In this document: positions 26,259 to 35,600 of the stretch, piece by piece
Layout: the number at the start of each line of letters is the position of its first letter
How positions within the stretch are numbered: position 1 is the first letter of the stretch
Source of the DNA: Chloroflexota bacterium
Lineage (GTDB): Bacteria; Chloroflexota; UBA11872
NCBI GenBank assembly: GCA_022821645.1
Contig: JAJEDE010000012.1
Span: 62,001-126,000, forward strand
Reading direction: 5' to 3'
Length of the DNA: 64,000 bases
Notes under the pieces: model-generated
Seen by the model: only the letters and a program-made list of their open reading frames with translations
Databases searched by the model: none
Told to the model about the DNA's origin: nothing
Position numbers and translations under genes: made by a program

Positions 26259-26702
26259 CTATCCGTGGGCGGCTTCGTGTTGGGCGATCAGTTGCTCGGG
26301 TGTGATTCGCGCGATGACCTCGCCGATCAGGTCCAACGCCGCGGCCTCGGCCCTGGGAAATCGAACACAGGACTTGCCCATGTTCAGGCGTTTGCCTGAT
26401 TGCTTGTAGGCGTCCACGAACCACTCGGTGAGTTCGGGGTCGGCGTAGAGACCGTGCAGGTAGACCGAGATGTGGCGTTTCTGCGCGGCTAGCGCGGCGA
26501 CGCCCAGCGCCTGCCCGTTGTAGGTGTTCGGGAAGTCTTCGAGCGGGATGGCGTAACCGATCATCCCGTACTGCATGCACTCCTCGAACCCATCCGGCAG
26601 GTTGGCCAGGATGACCTCGCGGACCTGCTGGATGTCGTCCCGGCGGTTCTCGGGGAGTTCGGCCATGTACTCCTCAACCGTGGCTGCTTTGCTGGAGACC
26701 AT
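26259..26702 (-). CDS. DUF1801 family protein
   Basis: This 147-residue protein has the DUF1801 (YdhG-like) pattern: TVEEYMAELPENRRDDIQQVREVILANLP at the start, EECMQYGMIGYAIPLEDFP in the middle and KRLNMGKSCVRFPR towards the end. The fold is a small alpha/beta domain of unknown biochemical role, sometimes linked to iron-chaperone or stress functions. It lies between the esterase and an SDR gene on the same strand with short gaps, so the three are probably co-transcribed. Confidence 0.8.
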   Translation of the reverse strand: MVSSKAATVEEYMAELPENRRDDIQQVREVILANLPDGFEECMQYGMIGYAIPLEDFPNTYNGQALGVAALAAQKRHISVYLHGLYADPELTEWFVDAYKQSGKRLNMGKSCVRFPRAEAAALDLIGEVIARITPEQLIAQHEAAHG

Positions 26703-26720
26703 CTGTTGGGTCCTTCCGGG

Positions 26721-27482
26721 CTACAGGCCGATGGCCATGCGGGTGGTGAGGGCGCCGTCGACGTAGAGGGTTTCGCCGTTGACGTAGGAAGCCTCGTCGG
26801 AGGCGAGGTAGACGACGGCGGCGGCGATTTCGGAGGGCTGGCCGACGCGGCCGGCCGGGATGGTCTGGCCGATGGTGGAGGCGTTCATGTTCTGGTCGGC
26901 GTAGCGGTCAACCTGGATGGCGCCGGGCGCGATGACGTTGCAGGTGACGCCGTGGGGCGCCAGGGCCAGCGCCAGCGCTCGGGTGAAGCCGTTGATGCCG
27001 CCCTTGGTGGCCGCGTACACGACGTTCTGAACGAGGTGCACGTAACCGTGGACGGAACTGATGTTGATGATGCGGCCGGATCCCCGCTCGACCATGTGGC
27101 GACCGGCTTCCTGGCTGCCGGTGATCATGGCGATCAGGTTGATGTTGAAGATGTCCAGCCAGTTCTGGGTGTTGCCTTCCAGGAATTCCTCGCTCAGCGT
27201 CCAGCCGGCGTTGTTGACGAGGATGTCGAGCTGGCCGTAGCGGTCGATTGCGCCTGTGACGACGCCGCGGGCGGTGTCGGGATCGCGGAAGTCGGCCTGC
27301 ATAATTTCGATTTCGGTGCCGTCGGCCCGCAGTTCATCGCGTAGTTCTTCGGCCCCGCCGATGTTGGCGGAGGCGGAGACCATGAGGCGGCAGCCTTCAG
27401 CCGCCAGCCGCTTCGCAATGCCCTTGCCAATGCCCGTGCCGCCGCCGGTAACGACGGCGACGCGTCCCTTGAGGTCTGCCAT
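26721..27482 (-). CDS. SDR-family oxidoreductase
   Basis: This 253-residue classical short-chain dehydrogenase has the cofactor motif TGGGTGIGKG, the NNAG motif (LVNNAGWTL), and a catalytic Ser with YAATKGG (Tyr-x-x-x-Lys). I chose the ATG at 27482; the frame stays open far upstream but that part overlaps the divergent methyltransferase. The family covers sugar, sugar acid and 3-oxoacyl substrates. Gluconate- or glucose-dehydrogenase-like activity would suit the surroundings but is not shown. Confidence 0.88.
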   Translation of the reverse strand: MADLKGRVAVVTGGGTGIGKGIAKRLAAEGCRLMVSASANIGGAEELRDELRADGTEIEIMQADFRDPDTARGVVTGAIDRYGQLDILVNNAGWTLSEEFLEGNTQNWLDIFNINLIAMITGSQEAGRHMVERGSGRIINISSVHGYVHLVQNVVYAATKGGINGFTRALALALAPHGVTCNVIAPGAIQVDRYADQNMNASTIGQTIPAGRVGQPSEIAAAVVYLASDEASYVNGETLYVDGALTTRMAIGL

Positions 27483-27657
27483 GGTTCCGCTCGCTTGAAG
27501 TGCCGCTGGTGAGTTGCGCGCATTCTGGCATTGAGCGGGCGGAGTGCGATTGGGTCGTGGCGGCGTGTGACAAGCTTCGGGCAGCGAGAGGGTGTCAAGG
27601 CCCATGCGGTCTGACCGCAAGATTGGGTGCCGGATGGCCGGAGTTGGGGCTCGGTTG

Positions 27658-28395
27658 ATGCGGTGGATGGTGCTGGCCGCAGTGCTGCTGCTGGTTGCCT
27701 GCGGGGAATCGACCAGCAGGACGCCAGCTGCCGATGTCCGTGATGACGGCGTCTTTGCCGAGCGGCGTTCGAAGCTGATGGCTGAGATCAGGGCGTCGGA
27801 GCGCGAGATTTCGGAGCCGGTGCTGGGGGCGGTGGAGCGGGTGGATCGGCACCGGTTTGTGCGGCCGGAGAACGTGGGGGAGGCGTATGAGAACCGGCCG
27901 TTGCCGATCGGCGAGGGGCAGACGATTTCGCAGCCTCTGGTTGTGGCGATGATGACGGAGGCGCTGGGCATATCGCCGGGCGACCGGGTGCTGGAGATCG
28001 GCACCGGGTCGGGATACCAGGCGGCGGTGCTGGCGGAGATGGGGGCGACGGTTTACAGCGTGGAGATCATTCCGGCGCTGGCCGCGTGGTCCGAGGAGAA
28101 CCTGCGGGGGGCGGGCTACGAGGAAGTCAAGCAGCGTACCGACGACGGCTACTTTGGCTGGGAGGATGAAGCGCCGTTTGACGGCATCATCGTGACGGCG
28201 GCGCCGGACCACGTGCCGCAGCCCTTGATCCGTCAACTCAAGGTGGGTGGGCGGATGATCGTGCCGGTGGGCCCGCCGGGGTTCTACCAGACGCTCTGGA
28301 AGATCGAGCAAACGTCGGACGGGGCGGTGGCCGAGAACCTTGGTCTGGTGCGGTTCGTACCGCTTACCGGGGAGATGTCGGCCGAGGATCCTTAG
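27658..28395 (+). CDS. pcm: Lipoprotein protein-L-isoaspartate O-methyltransferase
   Basis: This is a 245-residue PCMT with an N-terminal lipoprotein signal: RWMVLAAVLLLVACGES is a compact signal peptide with lipobox LVAC. The PCMT domain follows, with PLPIGEGQTISQP, LEIGTGSGYQAAVLAEMG (SAM site) and GIIVTAAPDHVP. PCMT repairs isoaspartyl damage in proteins using SAM and is normally cytosolic, so an exported version is unusual. In-frame ATGs at 27604 and 27634 are alternatives; I prefer 27658 because it gives a standard signal and has GGGG 8 bases upstream. A soluble paralogue lies at 33530. The last 32 bases overlap the convergent gene. Confidence 0.8.
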   Translation: MRWMVLAAVLLLVACGESTSRTPAADVRDDGVFAERRSKLMAEIRASEREISEPVLGAVERVDRHRFVRPENVGEAYENRPLPIGEGQTISQPLVVAMMTEALGISPGDRVLEIGTGSGYQAAVLAEMGATVYSVEIIPALAAWSEENLRGAGYEEVKQRTDDGYFGWEDEAPFDGIIVTAAPDHVPQPLIRQLKVGGRMIVPVGPPGFYQTLWKIEQTSDGAVAENLGLVRFVPLTGEMSAEDP

Positions 28396-30703
28396 TGCGC
28401 CAGAGCGGCACGGCCACGGCGTAGGCCAGGGCCGCGCCGAGCAGCGTCCAGGCGAAGCCGATGGACACGATCAGGATGGCGGCCACGAAGGCGGCGGCGA
28501 CCGAGGCCGTGCCGTTGACGGCCCAGGCCCAGGAGATGGCGGCTCGGTCGTCAGCCAGGGCGCGAATGGCGGACGGCATGACGGCGCCGAGCGCCAGCGA
28601 CGGCGAGGCCGCCAGGATTCCGATGGCCACGCGCATGGCAAGGGGCGCACCGAGGGCAAGCGGCGCCGCCAGCAGCAGCCCACCCAGAATGAACACGCTC
28701 ATAGCGGCCATGCCGGCGGCCGAGTCAGGCGACGGGCGCCACCAGCGAGACGACAGGCTGCCCAGGCCGGCCCAGGCCAGCATGGCGGCGATGCCGGTGG
28801 CAAAGGCGACCGTGGGGGCGTCGAGCACCAGGATGAGGCGTTGCAGGAGGGCGATCTGGGTTGCGGTGAAGGCGACCCCGGCGGCGGCCACAAAGCCAAG
28901 GCGACGCAGGCCTATGCGGGTTGCCCCGCGTCGACGGCGACCCATAAGCGGAGCGATCATCGTGAGCACCGCCGCGCCTGTGGCGGCTGCTGCCAGCGGG
29001 ACCAGCACCAGGAATCCGGCGCCGCCGAAGGGTTGCCAGGTGCGACCGGTAGTCGAGAGGACTTCGCGCCACTGGGTCCAGTCGAAGTAGTGGAAGAAGT
29101 AGGGGCGGTCGTCGGTGACGGGCGCCCAGGTTTCGGGGATCGGGTCGCCTCGAACCACCGCTTGGAACGCTCCGTAGAGCGCGGTGTCGGGCAGGCGGTT
29201 GAAGCGGTTGGAGTCGGATTCGAGAAGTTCCACGTGAAACACCCAGTCGAAACCGTCGCGCTCAAGGCCGTCTGAAAGCGCCTGACGCTCCGTTGCGGTG
29301 AAGGGCGTTGGCGAGGCGACCATGGTGACGACTTCCAGCGAGCGCCAGGCCAGGACGTGGGCGGCCGGGTCGGCGGCTCCCGACAGTCGAATGGCATCGA
29401 ACATTGAGGCCCACATTCGAACGGACTCTGACGGGGTGGCTTGCAGCCAGCGGGTGACGACGAGGCGGCCGTCGGGCGCCAGAGCGCGAAACCCGTTGGC
29501 GAGGGCCGCGCGGGTAAGGGCGTAGGTCTCGCGGAGGCCGAAGGTGCCGGCGGCGACGCCCTGGAAGGACTCGCGGAGTGGCCAGATCACCAGGTCGTAG
29601 CCGGCGGCGGACCGCAGGGCCGAGCGGACGCCGTGACTCAGGACACGGATGTTGCTGTCGTTCAGGACGGTGGCGTCGCCTGAGGATTGCCAGGCTTCGC
29701 GCAGCGCGGCGTCGGGCTGGACGAGGTCGATTCGGTCGATGCCGGATCGGAGCAGAGCGGCGGCGTCAAACGCGCCGATGGGATCGAGCAGCAGGGCCGA
29801 GGCGGCTGGTCGCAGGCCGACGGCGTGCGCGAGCGGGACGTGGTCCAGGGCTTCGGTCAGTGGGACGTCCAGCGCCGCCGCATTTCCGCCGTCGACAGTC
29901 AAGCCAAGTCGGGGCCGCGGGACGGATCCCGTGTAGTTCAGGCTCAGGCCGGTGGCCGTGCGGAATCCGGCGTCTTCGAGAATGTCCACGCGTGAATTGG
30001 CGGAGAGTTCGGTATCGAGGCGGCTGGCGTCGGGACGTTGGAGGGCCTGGGCGAGCTGGGAGTGGACCGAGACGCGGGGTCCGGCCGGGGTGACGACCAT
30101 GGCCCCTGCGAAGAAGGCGACAACCGCCAGGCCGGCTCCGATGGCCGGGAGCCGGCGAGCGGTGATCACCGTCGCGGCCACGGCCAGCCCGGCAGCCAAG
30201 AGAATGGTTGCGGCCGACCCGACGAGGGCTAGCAGCGGCACGGCGAGGGCCGTCCCGGCGGCCGAACCGGCCAGACTCGCGCCGTAGGTCGTGCCCGCCC
30301 CCGCCGGGCTGTGTCGCAACGCGGCAACCACGGCCACCCCGGCACAGGTAAACGGGACGGCAGCCACGATGAAAAAGAGCGCCAGCCATCCCAACTGGCT
30401 GGCGTCCGCGCCAATCCGGTAGGTGTCGAGCGGAATGCGGTCGGCCGTGACATAGGCGCCGACAGCCGTGAGAGCGAAGAGCGCGCCTGCCCAACTGATC
30501 GCGGTTTGCGGAGCGGCTCGCGCTATGCGCGCTGAAGTTGCCGTGAGGGTCCCCGCCGCGCCGATTCCCAGCAGGGCCATCGCAATCGCGACGAAGGCAA
30601 AGTGGTGCCCCTGCGCAATGGCATACACACGCGTGAGCGCGATCTCAAACAGCAAGCTTGCCGCCGAAACCAGAACCAGACCGCCGACGAGCCTGTACTT
30701 CAC
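28364..30703 (-). CDS. Spermidine-synthase-like polytopic membrane protein
   Basis: This roughly 779-residue protein has many hydrophobic helices at both ends and a soluble middle domain. The N-terminus LVLVSAASLLFEIALTRVYAI is typical of membrane-bound spermidine-synthase-like proteins. The central part (RIDLVQPDAALREAW, YDLVIWPLRES, LAPDGRLVVTRWL) resembles the SAM-like Rossmann domain of that family. The GxGxG-type SAM site is poorly conserved, so amine-transfer activity is doubtful. I chose the GTG at 30703, which puts the first helix at the N-terminus; an upstream GTG at 30796 is in frame. It overlaps the convergent pcm gene by 32 bases. Confidence 0.7.
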   Translation of the reverse strand: MKYRLVGGLVLVSAASLLFEIALTRVYAIAQGHHFAFVAIAMALLGIGAAGTLTATSARIARAAPQTAISWAGALFALTAVGAYVTADRIPLDTYRIGADASQLGWLALFFIVAAVPFTCAGVAVVAALRHSPAGAGTTYGASLAGSAAGTALAVPLLALVGSAATILLAAGLAVAATVITARRLPAIGAGLAVVAFFAGAMVVTPAGPRVSVHSQLAQALQRPDASRLDTELSANSRVDILEDAGFRTATGLSLNYTGSVPRPRLGLTVDGGNAAALDVPLTEALDHVPLAHAVGLRPAASALLLDPIGAFDAAALLRSGIDRIDLVQPDAALREAWQSSGDATVLNDSNIRVLSHGVRSALRSAAGYDLVIWPLRESFQGVAAGTFGLRETYALTRAALANGFRALAPDGRLVVTRWLQATPSESVRMWASMFDAIRLSGAADPAAHVLAWRSLEVVTMVASPTPFTATERQALSDGLERDGFDWVFHVELLESDSNRFNRLPDTALYGAFQAVVRGDPIPETWAPVTDDRPYFFHYFDWTQWREVLSTTGRTWQPFGGAGFLVLVPLAAAATGAAVLTMIAPLMGRRRRGATRIGLRRLGFVAAAGVAFTATQIALLQRLILVLDAPTVAFATGIAAMLAWAGLGSLSSRWWRPSPDSAAGMAAMSVFILGGLLLAAPLALGAPLAMRVAIGILAASPSLALGAVMPSAIRALADDRAAISWAWAVNGTASVAAAFVAAILIVSIGFAWTLLGAALAYAVAVPLWRTKDPRPTSPR
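29226..29241. other. Second parS-like site inside a coding region
   Basis: AGTTCCACGTGAAACA differs from the classical parS form TGTTCCACGTGAAACA only at the first base. It lies inside the spermidine-synthase-like gene, where it encodes VFHVEL on the minus strand. In species with several parS sites many lie within genes. Together with the perfect site at 296-317 it suggests a ParB-loading region. Confidence 0.6.
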
Positions 30704-30836
30704 CCAACCTCGACCGTCGTGATGTGCCGCTCGGTAGATCGTCACACGCGAGGCGGCCACTGCCTGCCGATGGTCAGCCGACTCGAGCCATTTCACTCGA
30801 CACGAGCAGTGCCCGCCTCACCCTCGCTGGCTGGCG

Positions 30837-33446
30837 CTAGCCGCCTCCATCTCCCCACCTGAGTTCGATCCGGTGTTCGCCGGTTGATAGCCGAACGCTG
30901 ACGGTATCGGGGGTTGTTTGCACGTCGGTGTCAGGGTTCTGAAGGTCGTGGATCCGGTCGTTGACGACGAGCGTCTGCGGCCGTTCCGGGTCCCGATCCA
31001 GCGTCACGTGAGCTTCCACGCCGTCGGGGAGTTCGGCCGTGAGCTCCAGGCCGCTGTCGGTTCGTTTCCAGGACACTCTCAGGTCGCCGTGGGGTGTGGG
31101 GATCACACCGTTGGCCCAATCCAGCACGCCGGGGTGCGGGCGAATCCGGCAGGTCTGAAACCCCGGACCGGTTGGGGTCACACCCAGGAGGTCGGTCGTA
31201 AGCGCCACGCCGGCTCCCACCGCGCTCACATGGGTGAGGCTGCGCGGCGCGGCCCGACGCATCTGGTGGCGCGTGGCCACCTGCGCGTCCGAGGTGATGG
31301 GGTCGTGATGCGACAGGAAGGGACCCCATGCTTCCCAGACCGTGGGGTTGTCCATGAGTTCAAGCATCGGGCGAAAGCGCTCGCGGACCCCATGCAGCGC
31401 CTGCGCCGACAGCCCGACGCGCAGCAGCGCGGTCAGCACGTCGCCAAAGTATGCGGGACTTGCGGGCGCCAGCGACGGATCCCGGGCGCTGAGCCTGGCA
31501 GCGATCCGCCCGGCCTGTTTGGACGTCGCCACGCCGTGGATCAGGGCAAGCGCGTTGCCGTGCTCGCTGGCGAGTCCCGTCAGCTTCCCGTGGTGGTGGC
31601 TGTCTTCATACAGGCCGCGCTTGGGGTTCCAGAAGACGCGGCGAATCTGTGTCCGAACCGATTGAGCGATGCCGTTCCAACGGCGCGTGTCCGCCGGCCG
31701 ACCAAGCTGCTCGGCCAGCCAGGCGGCAGCCTCCAGGCCAATGGCGTAAAAGATGTTGGTGGCCAGATTGGCGCCTCGCAGGTCCACGGGCGCCCAGTCC
31801 AGCCAGTTCCAGCCGGGCAGGCCGCGCAGCAGGCCCAGACGATCCCGGTACGGTTCGTACCAGTCGATCTGCCGCTGAACGCTGGGGTACAGGTCTTCCG
31901 CAACGTCGCGTCGCCCGGTGAAGAGGTAGTGCTCACGAACGTTCAGGCTCCAGGCCAGCAGGTGCTGGGGGATGAAGATGCGTGGATCGATCCGGACCGG
32001 CGGAAAGGTGATCTCCAGCCTGCCGTCGCCCCGATCCGTGGCGGGAAACGTTCGCAGCAGCCGGTCGGCCAGCGGCAGGTCGCCGTAGGCGAGGTACATG
32101 CCCGGGATGCCCTGACGCGGGTCGCCGCCGGCCCATTGCACGCGCTCGCGCCAGGCGTCGCCAGTTAGCGTGTCTTCCATGTTCAGGTAGACGGTATCGG
32201 CGCAGGCCGTCCATAGCTTGGTGAGGAGGGGATCGGCGCAGGCGAATGCGCCGCGCCGCTCGGCCGGGTACTCGTACGAGTTGAGCGAGATGCCGCGGAT
32301 GCGGACCGGGGTGTCGGGACTGCGGACGGTGAGATGCAGATAGCGGAACTGGCGATAGGCCGCCACCTCCCAGACTTGCTCACCGGCTCGGGTCAGGTAA
32401 CGGTCCGCAACCGGGAGCCTGGACGGCACGCGGTTGTCGACCAGTAGCTGGTCGTAGGTCAGGTCCAGCTTCGCGCCCGCCGGGGCGTCCAGCCGTATGC
32501 GTGGAAAGCCAAAAACCTGGCGACCGAAGTCAAGCACCAGGAAGGGCTGGCGGATGCCGTGCCCGGCGACGAGGGCGCCCTGGAACACGGCGGCGGTGGC
32601 GTCGCCGGTGAGGACGGCTTCCGACCGCTCCGCACGCGAGTGTTCCAGGGGAAGCCGGGGCTCGGCGGCCAGGAGGCGCGCCACGTCCAGCCTTGCTCGG
32701 CGCCGGTGTCGCGTGGGCGGGGAGTAGGCGAACGCGGGTGGTTCCAGGTCGATCACCTCGCCGACCGTCACCACCCGGGTGGGTAGGACCTCGCGCTCTC
32801 GCAGCAGCGGCGTCGAACGCGGCTCCAGCAGGAACCAGTCCAACTCGCGGGGTGGAATCTCCCAGGCCGGGGACCAGTCCGAATCGTCGAATTCCACCCG
32901 CATCCAGTCCGGCGGATCGGCGCTGGCGTCGTAGACCTCGGGGCTGCCGAAGGTTCCCTCAAGCGGCGGCACGTCCCGATTCCAGGCTGTGGCCGGTCGC
33001 AGCTTCCAGCGGGAATCAGTTCCAATCACCTCGGACGTGCCCTCCGGCAGCGTGACTTCCAGTTCCGCCCAGAGGCCGGCGCGTTCGCCCACGGTGTAGG
33101 GGTTGCCGCTATGCGAGTGCCAGCCCTCCCCCTGGGCCACCGCGCCGTAGTGGTAGGCGCGGACCGCGATGACGTTTGCACCGGAACGCAGCCTGGAGGC
33201 CACGTCGTGCGTGTCGTAGCTCTTGCGCCTGGGATCGCTGCGCGCCGGGCCGCGGCCCACGTAGGCCCCGTTGACATACAGGATGTAGCGATCCGATGCT
33301 GTGATGTGTACGCGCGCGCGGCTGGGTTGCTGGGCGAGCGCAAGTGAGCGGCGGGCGTATAGATAGCAGTGGTAGGGCTTGGGGTCGCCCTGGCGCCAGA
33401 TCCAGACCCCGGTCCGTTGACTCGACGGAGACACTCCGGCCGTCAT
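30837..33446 (-). CDS. Alpha-L-rhamnosidase (GH78)
   Basis: This 869-residue GH78 enzyme has an N-terminal beta-sandwich (DRYILYVNGAYVGRGPARSD), the family domain with FDFGRQVFGFPRI-like text, then the six-hairpin barrel. The catalytic region reads TGDAWRERVQWAGGD, matching the usual D-x-x-x-R-x-E-R-x-x-W-x-G-D pattern that carries the general acid. A C-terminal beta domain with PHGDLRVSWKR closes the protein. GGAGG stands 8 bases before the ATG at 33446, which decides the start. There is no signal peptide. It should remove terminal rhamnose from oligosaccharides taken up by the cell. Confidence 0.92.
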   Translation of the reverse strand: MTAGVSPSSQRTGVWIWRQGDPKPYHCYLYARRSLALAQQPSRARVHITASDRYILYVNGAYVGRGPARSDPRRKSYDTHDVASRLRSGANVIAVRAYHYGAVAQGEGWHSHSGNPYTVGERAGLWAELEVTLPEGTSEVIGTDSRWKLRPATAWNRDVPPLEGTFGSPEVYDASADPPDWMRVEFDDSDWSPAWEIPPRELDWFLLEPRSTPLLREREVLPTRVVTVGEVIDLEPPAFAYSPPTRHRRRARLDVARLLAAEPRLPLEHSRAERSEAVLTGDATAAVFQGALVAGHGIRQPFLVLDFGRQVFGFPRIRLDAPAGAKLDLTYDQLLVDNRVPSRLPVADRYLTRAGEQVWEVAAYRQFRYLHLTVRSPDTPVRIRGISLNSYEYPAERRGAFACADPLLTKLWTACADTVYLNMEDTLTGDAWRERVQWAGGDPRQGIPGMYLAYGDLPLADRLLRTFPATDRGDGRLEITFPPVRIDPRIFIPQHLLAWSLNVREHYLFTGRRDVAEDLYPSVQRQIDWYEPYRDRLGLLRGLPGWNWLDWAPVDLRGANLATNIFYAIGLEAAAWLAEQLGRPADTRRWNGIAQSVRTQIRRVFWNPKRGLYEDSHHHGKLTGLASEHGNALALIHGVATSKQAGRIAARLSARDPSLAPASPAYFGDVLTALLRVGLSAQALHGVRERFRPMLELMDNPTVWEAWGPFLSHHDPITSDAQVATRHQMRRAAPRSLTHVSAVGAGVALTTDLLGVTPTGPGFQTCRIRPHPGVLDWANGVIPTPHGDLRVSWKRTDSGLELTAELPDGVEAHVTLDRDPERPQTLVVNDRIHDLQNPDTDVQTTPDTVSVRLSTGEHRIELRWGDGGG

Positions 33447-33529
33447 CCGCAAGCCTCCACGCCGCAGCGACCGCGGTCGGCGGCTCCAAACATAGAGCAT
33501 GGCGACGATGTCCGCCCTGAGCGCAGGGT

Positions 33530-34228
33530 GTGACAAGCTGCGAAACGCAGGTTCCCGACCGCTACGGATTACAGGTGTTCTGGAAGCGGCGGCGTGGGCG
33601 CGACAAGTTGATGGCCGAGATCCGGCAGACCGGCATCGTGAAATCGGAACCGGTGCTGGAGGCTATCGAGCGGGTCGAGCGGCGCCACTTCGTCCGTCCC
33701 GATGACGCGAAAGAGGCCTACGACAACGCACCGCTGTCGATCGGCCGGGGCCAGACCATCTCGCAGCCGCTGGTGGTGGCGTTGATGTCCGAGGCGCTGG
33801 CAATCAGTCCAGGCGACCGGGTGCTGGAAATTGGGACGGGGTCGGGCTACCAGGCGGCAGTGCTGGCCGAGATGGGTGCGAAGGTATTCAGCGTCGAGAT
33901 CATTCCGCAGCTCAGTGCCTGGGCAGCGACGAATCTGCGGAACGCCGGCTATCGCGACGTCGAGTTGCACACCTCTGACGGGTTCTTCGGGTGGGACGAG
34001 CACGCGCCGTACGACGCGATCATCGTCACCGCGGCCGCCGGCAAGATTCCGCGGCCGCTGGTTCCCCAGCTGCGGATCGGCGGGCGGCTGGTGGTTCCCG
34101 TGGGTTCGAACGCCTGGGATCAGACCCTATGGGTGGTGGAGCGGACCGAGGAGGGCGAGACGTCAACCAACCTCGGCCCCGTGCGTTTCGTGCCGCTCAC
34201 GGGCGAGGGTCAACACGCATCGACTTGA
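33530..34228 (+). CDS. pcm: Protein-L-isoaspartate O-methyltransferase, soluble copy
   Basis: This is a PCMT-domain protein of up to 232 residues with ISPGDRVLEIGTGSGYQAAV (SAM site), PLSIGRGQTISQP and AIIVTAAAGKIPRPLV. It is closely similar to the lipoprotein PCMT at 27658 but has no signal peptide, so it should act in the cytoplasm. The start is uncertain: the GTG at 33530, the GTG at 33575 or the ATG at 33611 are in frame. Similarity to the paralogue extends upstream of 33611 (KLMAEIR), which favours one of the GTGs. It is divergent from the rhamnosidase with a gap of only about 80 bases. Confidence 0.85.
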   Translation: MTSCETQVPDRYGLQVFWKRRRGRDKLMAEIRQTGIVKSEPVLEAIERVERRHFVRPDDAKEAYDNAPLSIGRGQTISQPLVVALMSEALAISPGDRVLEIGTGSGYQAAVLAEMGAKVFSVEIIPQLSAWAATNLRNAGYRDVELHTSDGFFGWDEHAPYDAIIVTAAAGKIPRPLVPQLRIGGRLVVPVGSNAWDQTLWVVERTEEGETSTNLGPVRFVPLTGEGQHAST

Positions 34229-34248
34229 AGGGATAGCGCTGCGGCTCG

Positions 34249-35457
34249 TCAGACCCCCGGCTCGTCGCCGAATCGGTCGTGCTCCTGGGGCTCGCCGTCA
34301 AACTCCAGCGCGATGACCGTGTCGATCGGATCGGGGGCGTAGGCGGGCAGGCCGCGCAGCCAGACGCGGTGACCCCGTTGCTCCACGGCGACCGGCGCAT
34401 CCGACCCCAGCAGGCGCGCGCTCAGGATGCGTCCACCGACGCCGCCCACCACGATCTCTTCGCCCGGCCAGCGCCAGCAGTGCAGGTAGAGCGTGTTGCC
34501 AATCTTGGTGTGCGTGCGCCCCGCGCTGCTGATGCGCAGCCGGTCGGCGGTCGGTTCGCTGCCGTAGATCGACTCGCCGTACACGTCCAGCCAGCGGCCC
34601 ATGGCGCGCAACCGCTCCACGGACTCAAACGGAATGCGGCCTTCGGGGTCCGGTCCCACGTTCAGCAGGTAGTTCCCGCCGCCGTTGGCTGCGGTCACCA
34701 GGTAGTGAATGAGCTGGCGGGGAGACTTCCACTCGCGGTCGATGGTTGAGTAGCCCCAGGTCGTGTTCATCGTCATGCAGCTTTCCCAGAGCCGATCCGC
34801 AGAGGGCGTGACGTGCTGTTCCGGCGTGTCGAAGTCCTCCGGCTGCATGGAGCGGTTGTTGATGAGGATGTCGGGATGTAGTCGCCGGACCTCGGCGTTG
34901 AGCGGGGTCGAGTTCCAGTCCTCGGGCGTGTACGGCCAGCCGCCGTCGTACCAGAGCACCGAGAGGTCGCCGTAGTCGGTGCACAGTTCCAGCACCTGCG
35001 CGTGCACGTAGTCCAGGAACTCAGCCCAGCCTTCCGGGTCGCGGGCCTTGCCGCGGAAGTAGGCCGGGTAGCGCCAGTCCAGCAGCGAGTAGTAGAAGCC
35101 GTAGCGCATGCCGCGCTTCTCACAGGCGTTTACGAATTCGGCCAAAAGATCGCGCTTCGCGGCCGTCCTGGGCGCCGTGAAGTCGGAGACCTGGGAGTCC
35201 CAGAGGCTGAAGCCCTCGTGGTGCCGCGAGGTCAGGATCATGTAGCGCATGCCGGCGTCCTCGGCCAGCGCCACCCATTCGTCCGGGTTGTAGTGCTGCG
35301 GATCGAAGCGGTCGGCCAGGCCGCGGTATTCCTCGGGAGGAATGCTCTCCTGGTACATCGTCCACTCGTGACGGGCCAGGAGGGAGTACAGGCCCCAGTG
35401 GATAAACATGCCGAAGCGGGCGTCGTGCCACCAGGAGAGCGCTGCGGGAGTTGGCAT
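34249..35457 (-). CDS. Alpha-L-fucosidase (GH29), copy 2
   Basis: This 402-residue GH29 protein starts at the ATG at 35457 behind AAGGAA; the frame extends further but without family similarity. ALSWWHDARFGMFIHWGLYSL is the family start, SRHHEGFSLWDS the substrate loop, and LSVLWYDGGWP holds the expected nucleophile Asp. It is shorter than copy 1 but keeps a small C-terminal beta domain. No signal peptide is present. Two GH29 enzymes plus GH78 imply use of fucose- and rhamnose-bearing glycans. It is transcribed against the soluble pcm gene. Confidence 0.9.
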   Translation of the reverse strand: MPTPAALSWWHDARFGMFIHWGLYSLLARHEWTMYQESIPPEEYRGLADRFDPQHYNPDEWVALAEDAGMRYMILTSRHHEGFSLWDSQVSDFTAPRTAAKRDLLAEFVNACEKRGMRYGFYYSLLDWRYPAYFRGKARDPEGWAEFLDYVHAQVLELCTDYGDLSVLWYDGGWPYTPEDWNSTPLNAEVRRLHPDILINNRSMQPEDFDTPEQHVTPSADRLWESCMTMNTTWGYSTIDREWKSPRQLIHYLVTAANGGGNYLLNVGPDPEGRIPFESVERLRAMGRWLDVYGESIYGSEPTADRLRISSAGRTHTKIGNTLYLHCWRWPGEEIVVGGVGGRILSARLLGSDAPVAVEQRGHRVWLRGLPAYAPDPIDTVIALEFDGEPQEHDRFGDEPGV

Positions 35458-35600
35458 GGGATATTCCTTGAATTGCAGAGTTGAGCCGTCCGCAGGATGC
35501 GACGGACCGGGCGTGTTGGGCAATGGCTGCACGACGGTCCGGCGGGGATGCCGGCCTGGAGTAGCCTCGGGTGGAACTCGCCCTACCCACTGGCTGCCCC

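Noticed and set aside
26721-28004. Longer version of the SDR at 26721 starting near 28004
   Set aside because: The extension overlaps the divergent pcm gene antisense and lacks family similarity; the SDR fold begins at 27482.
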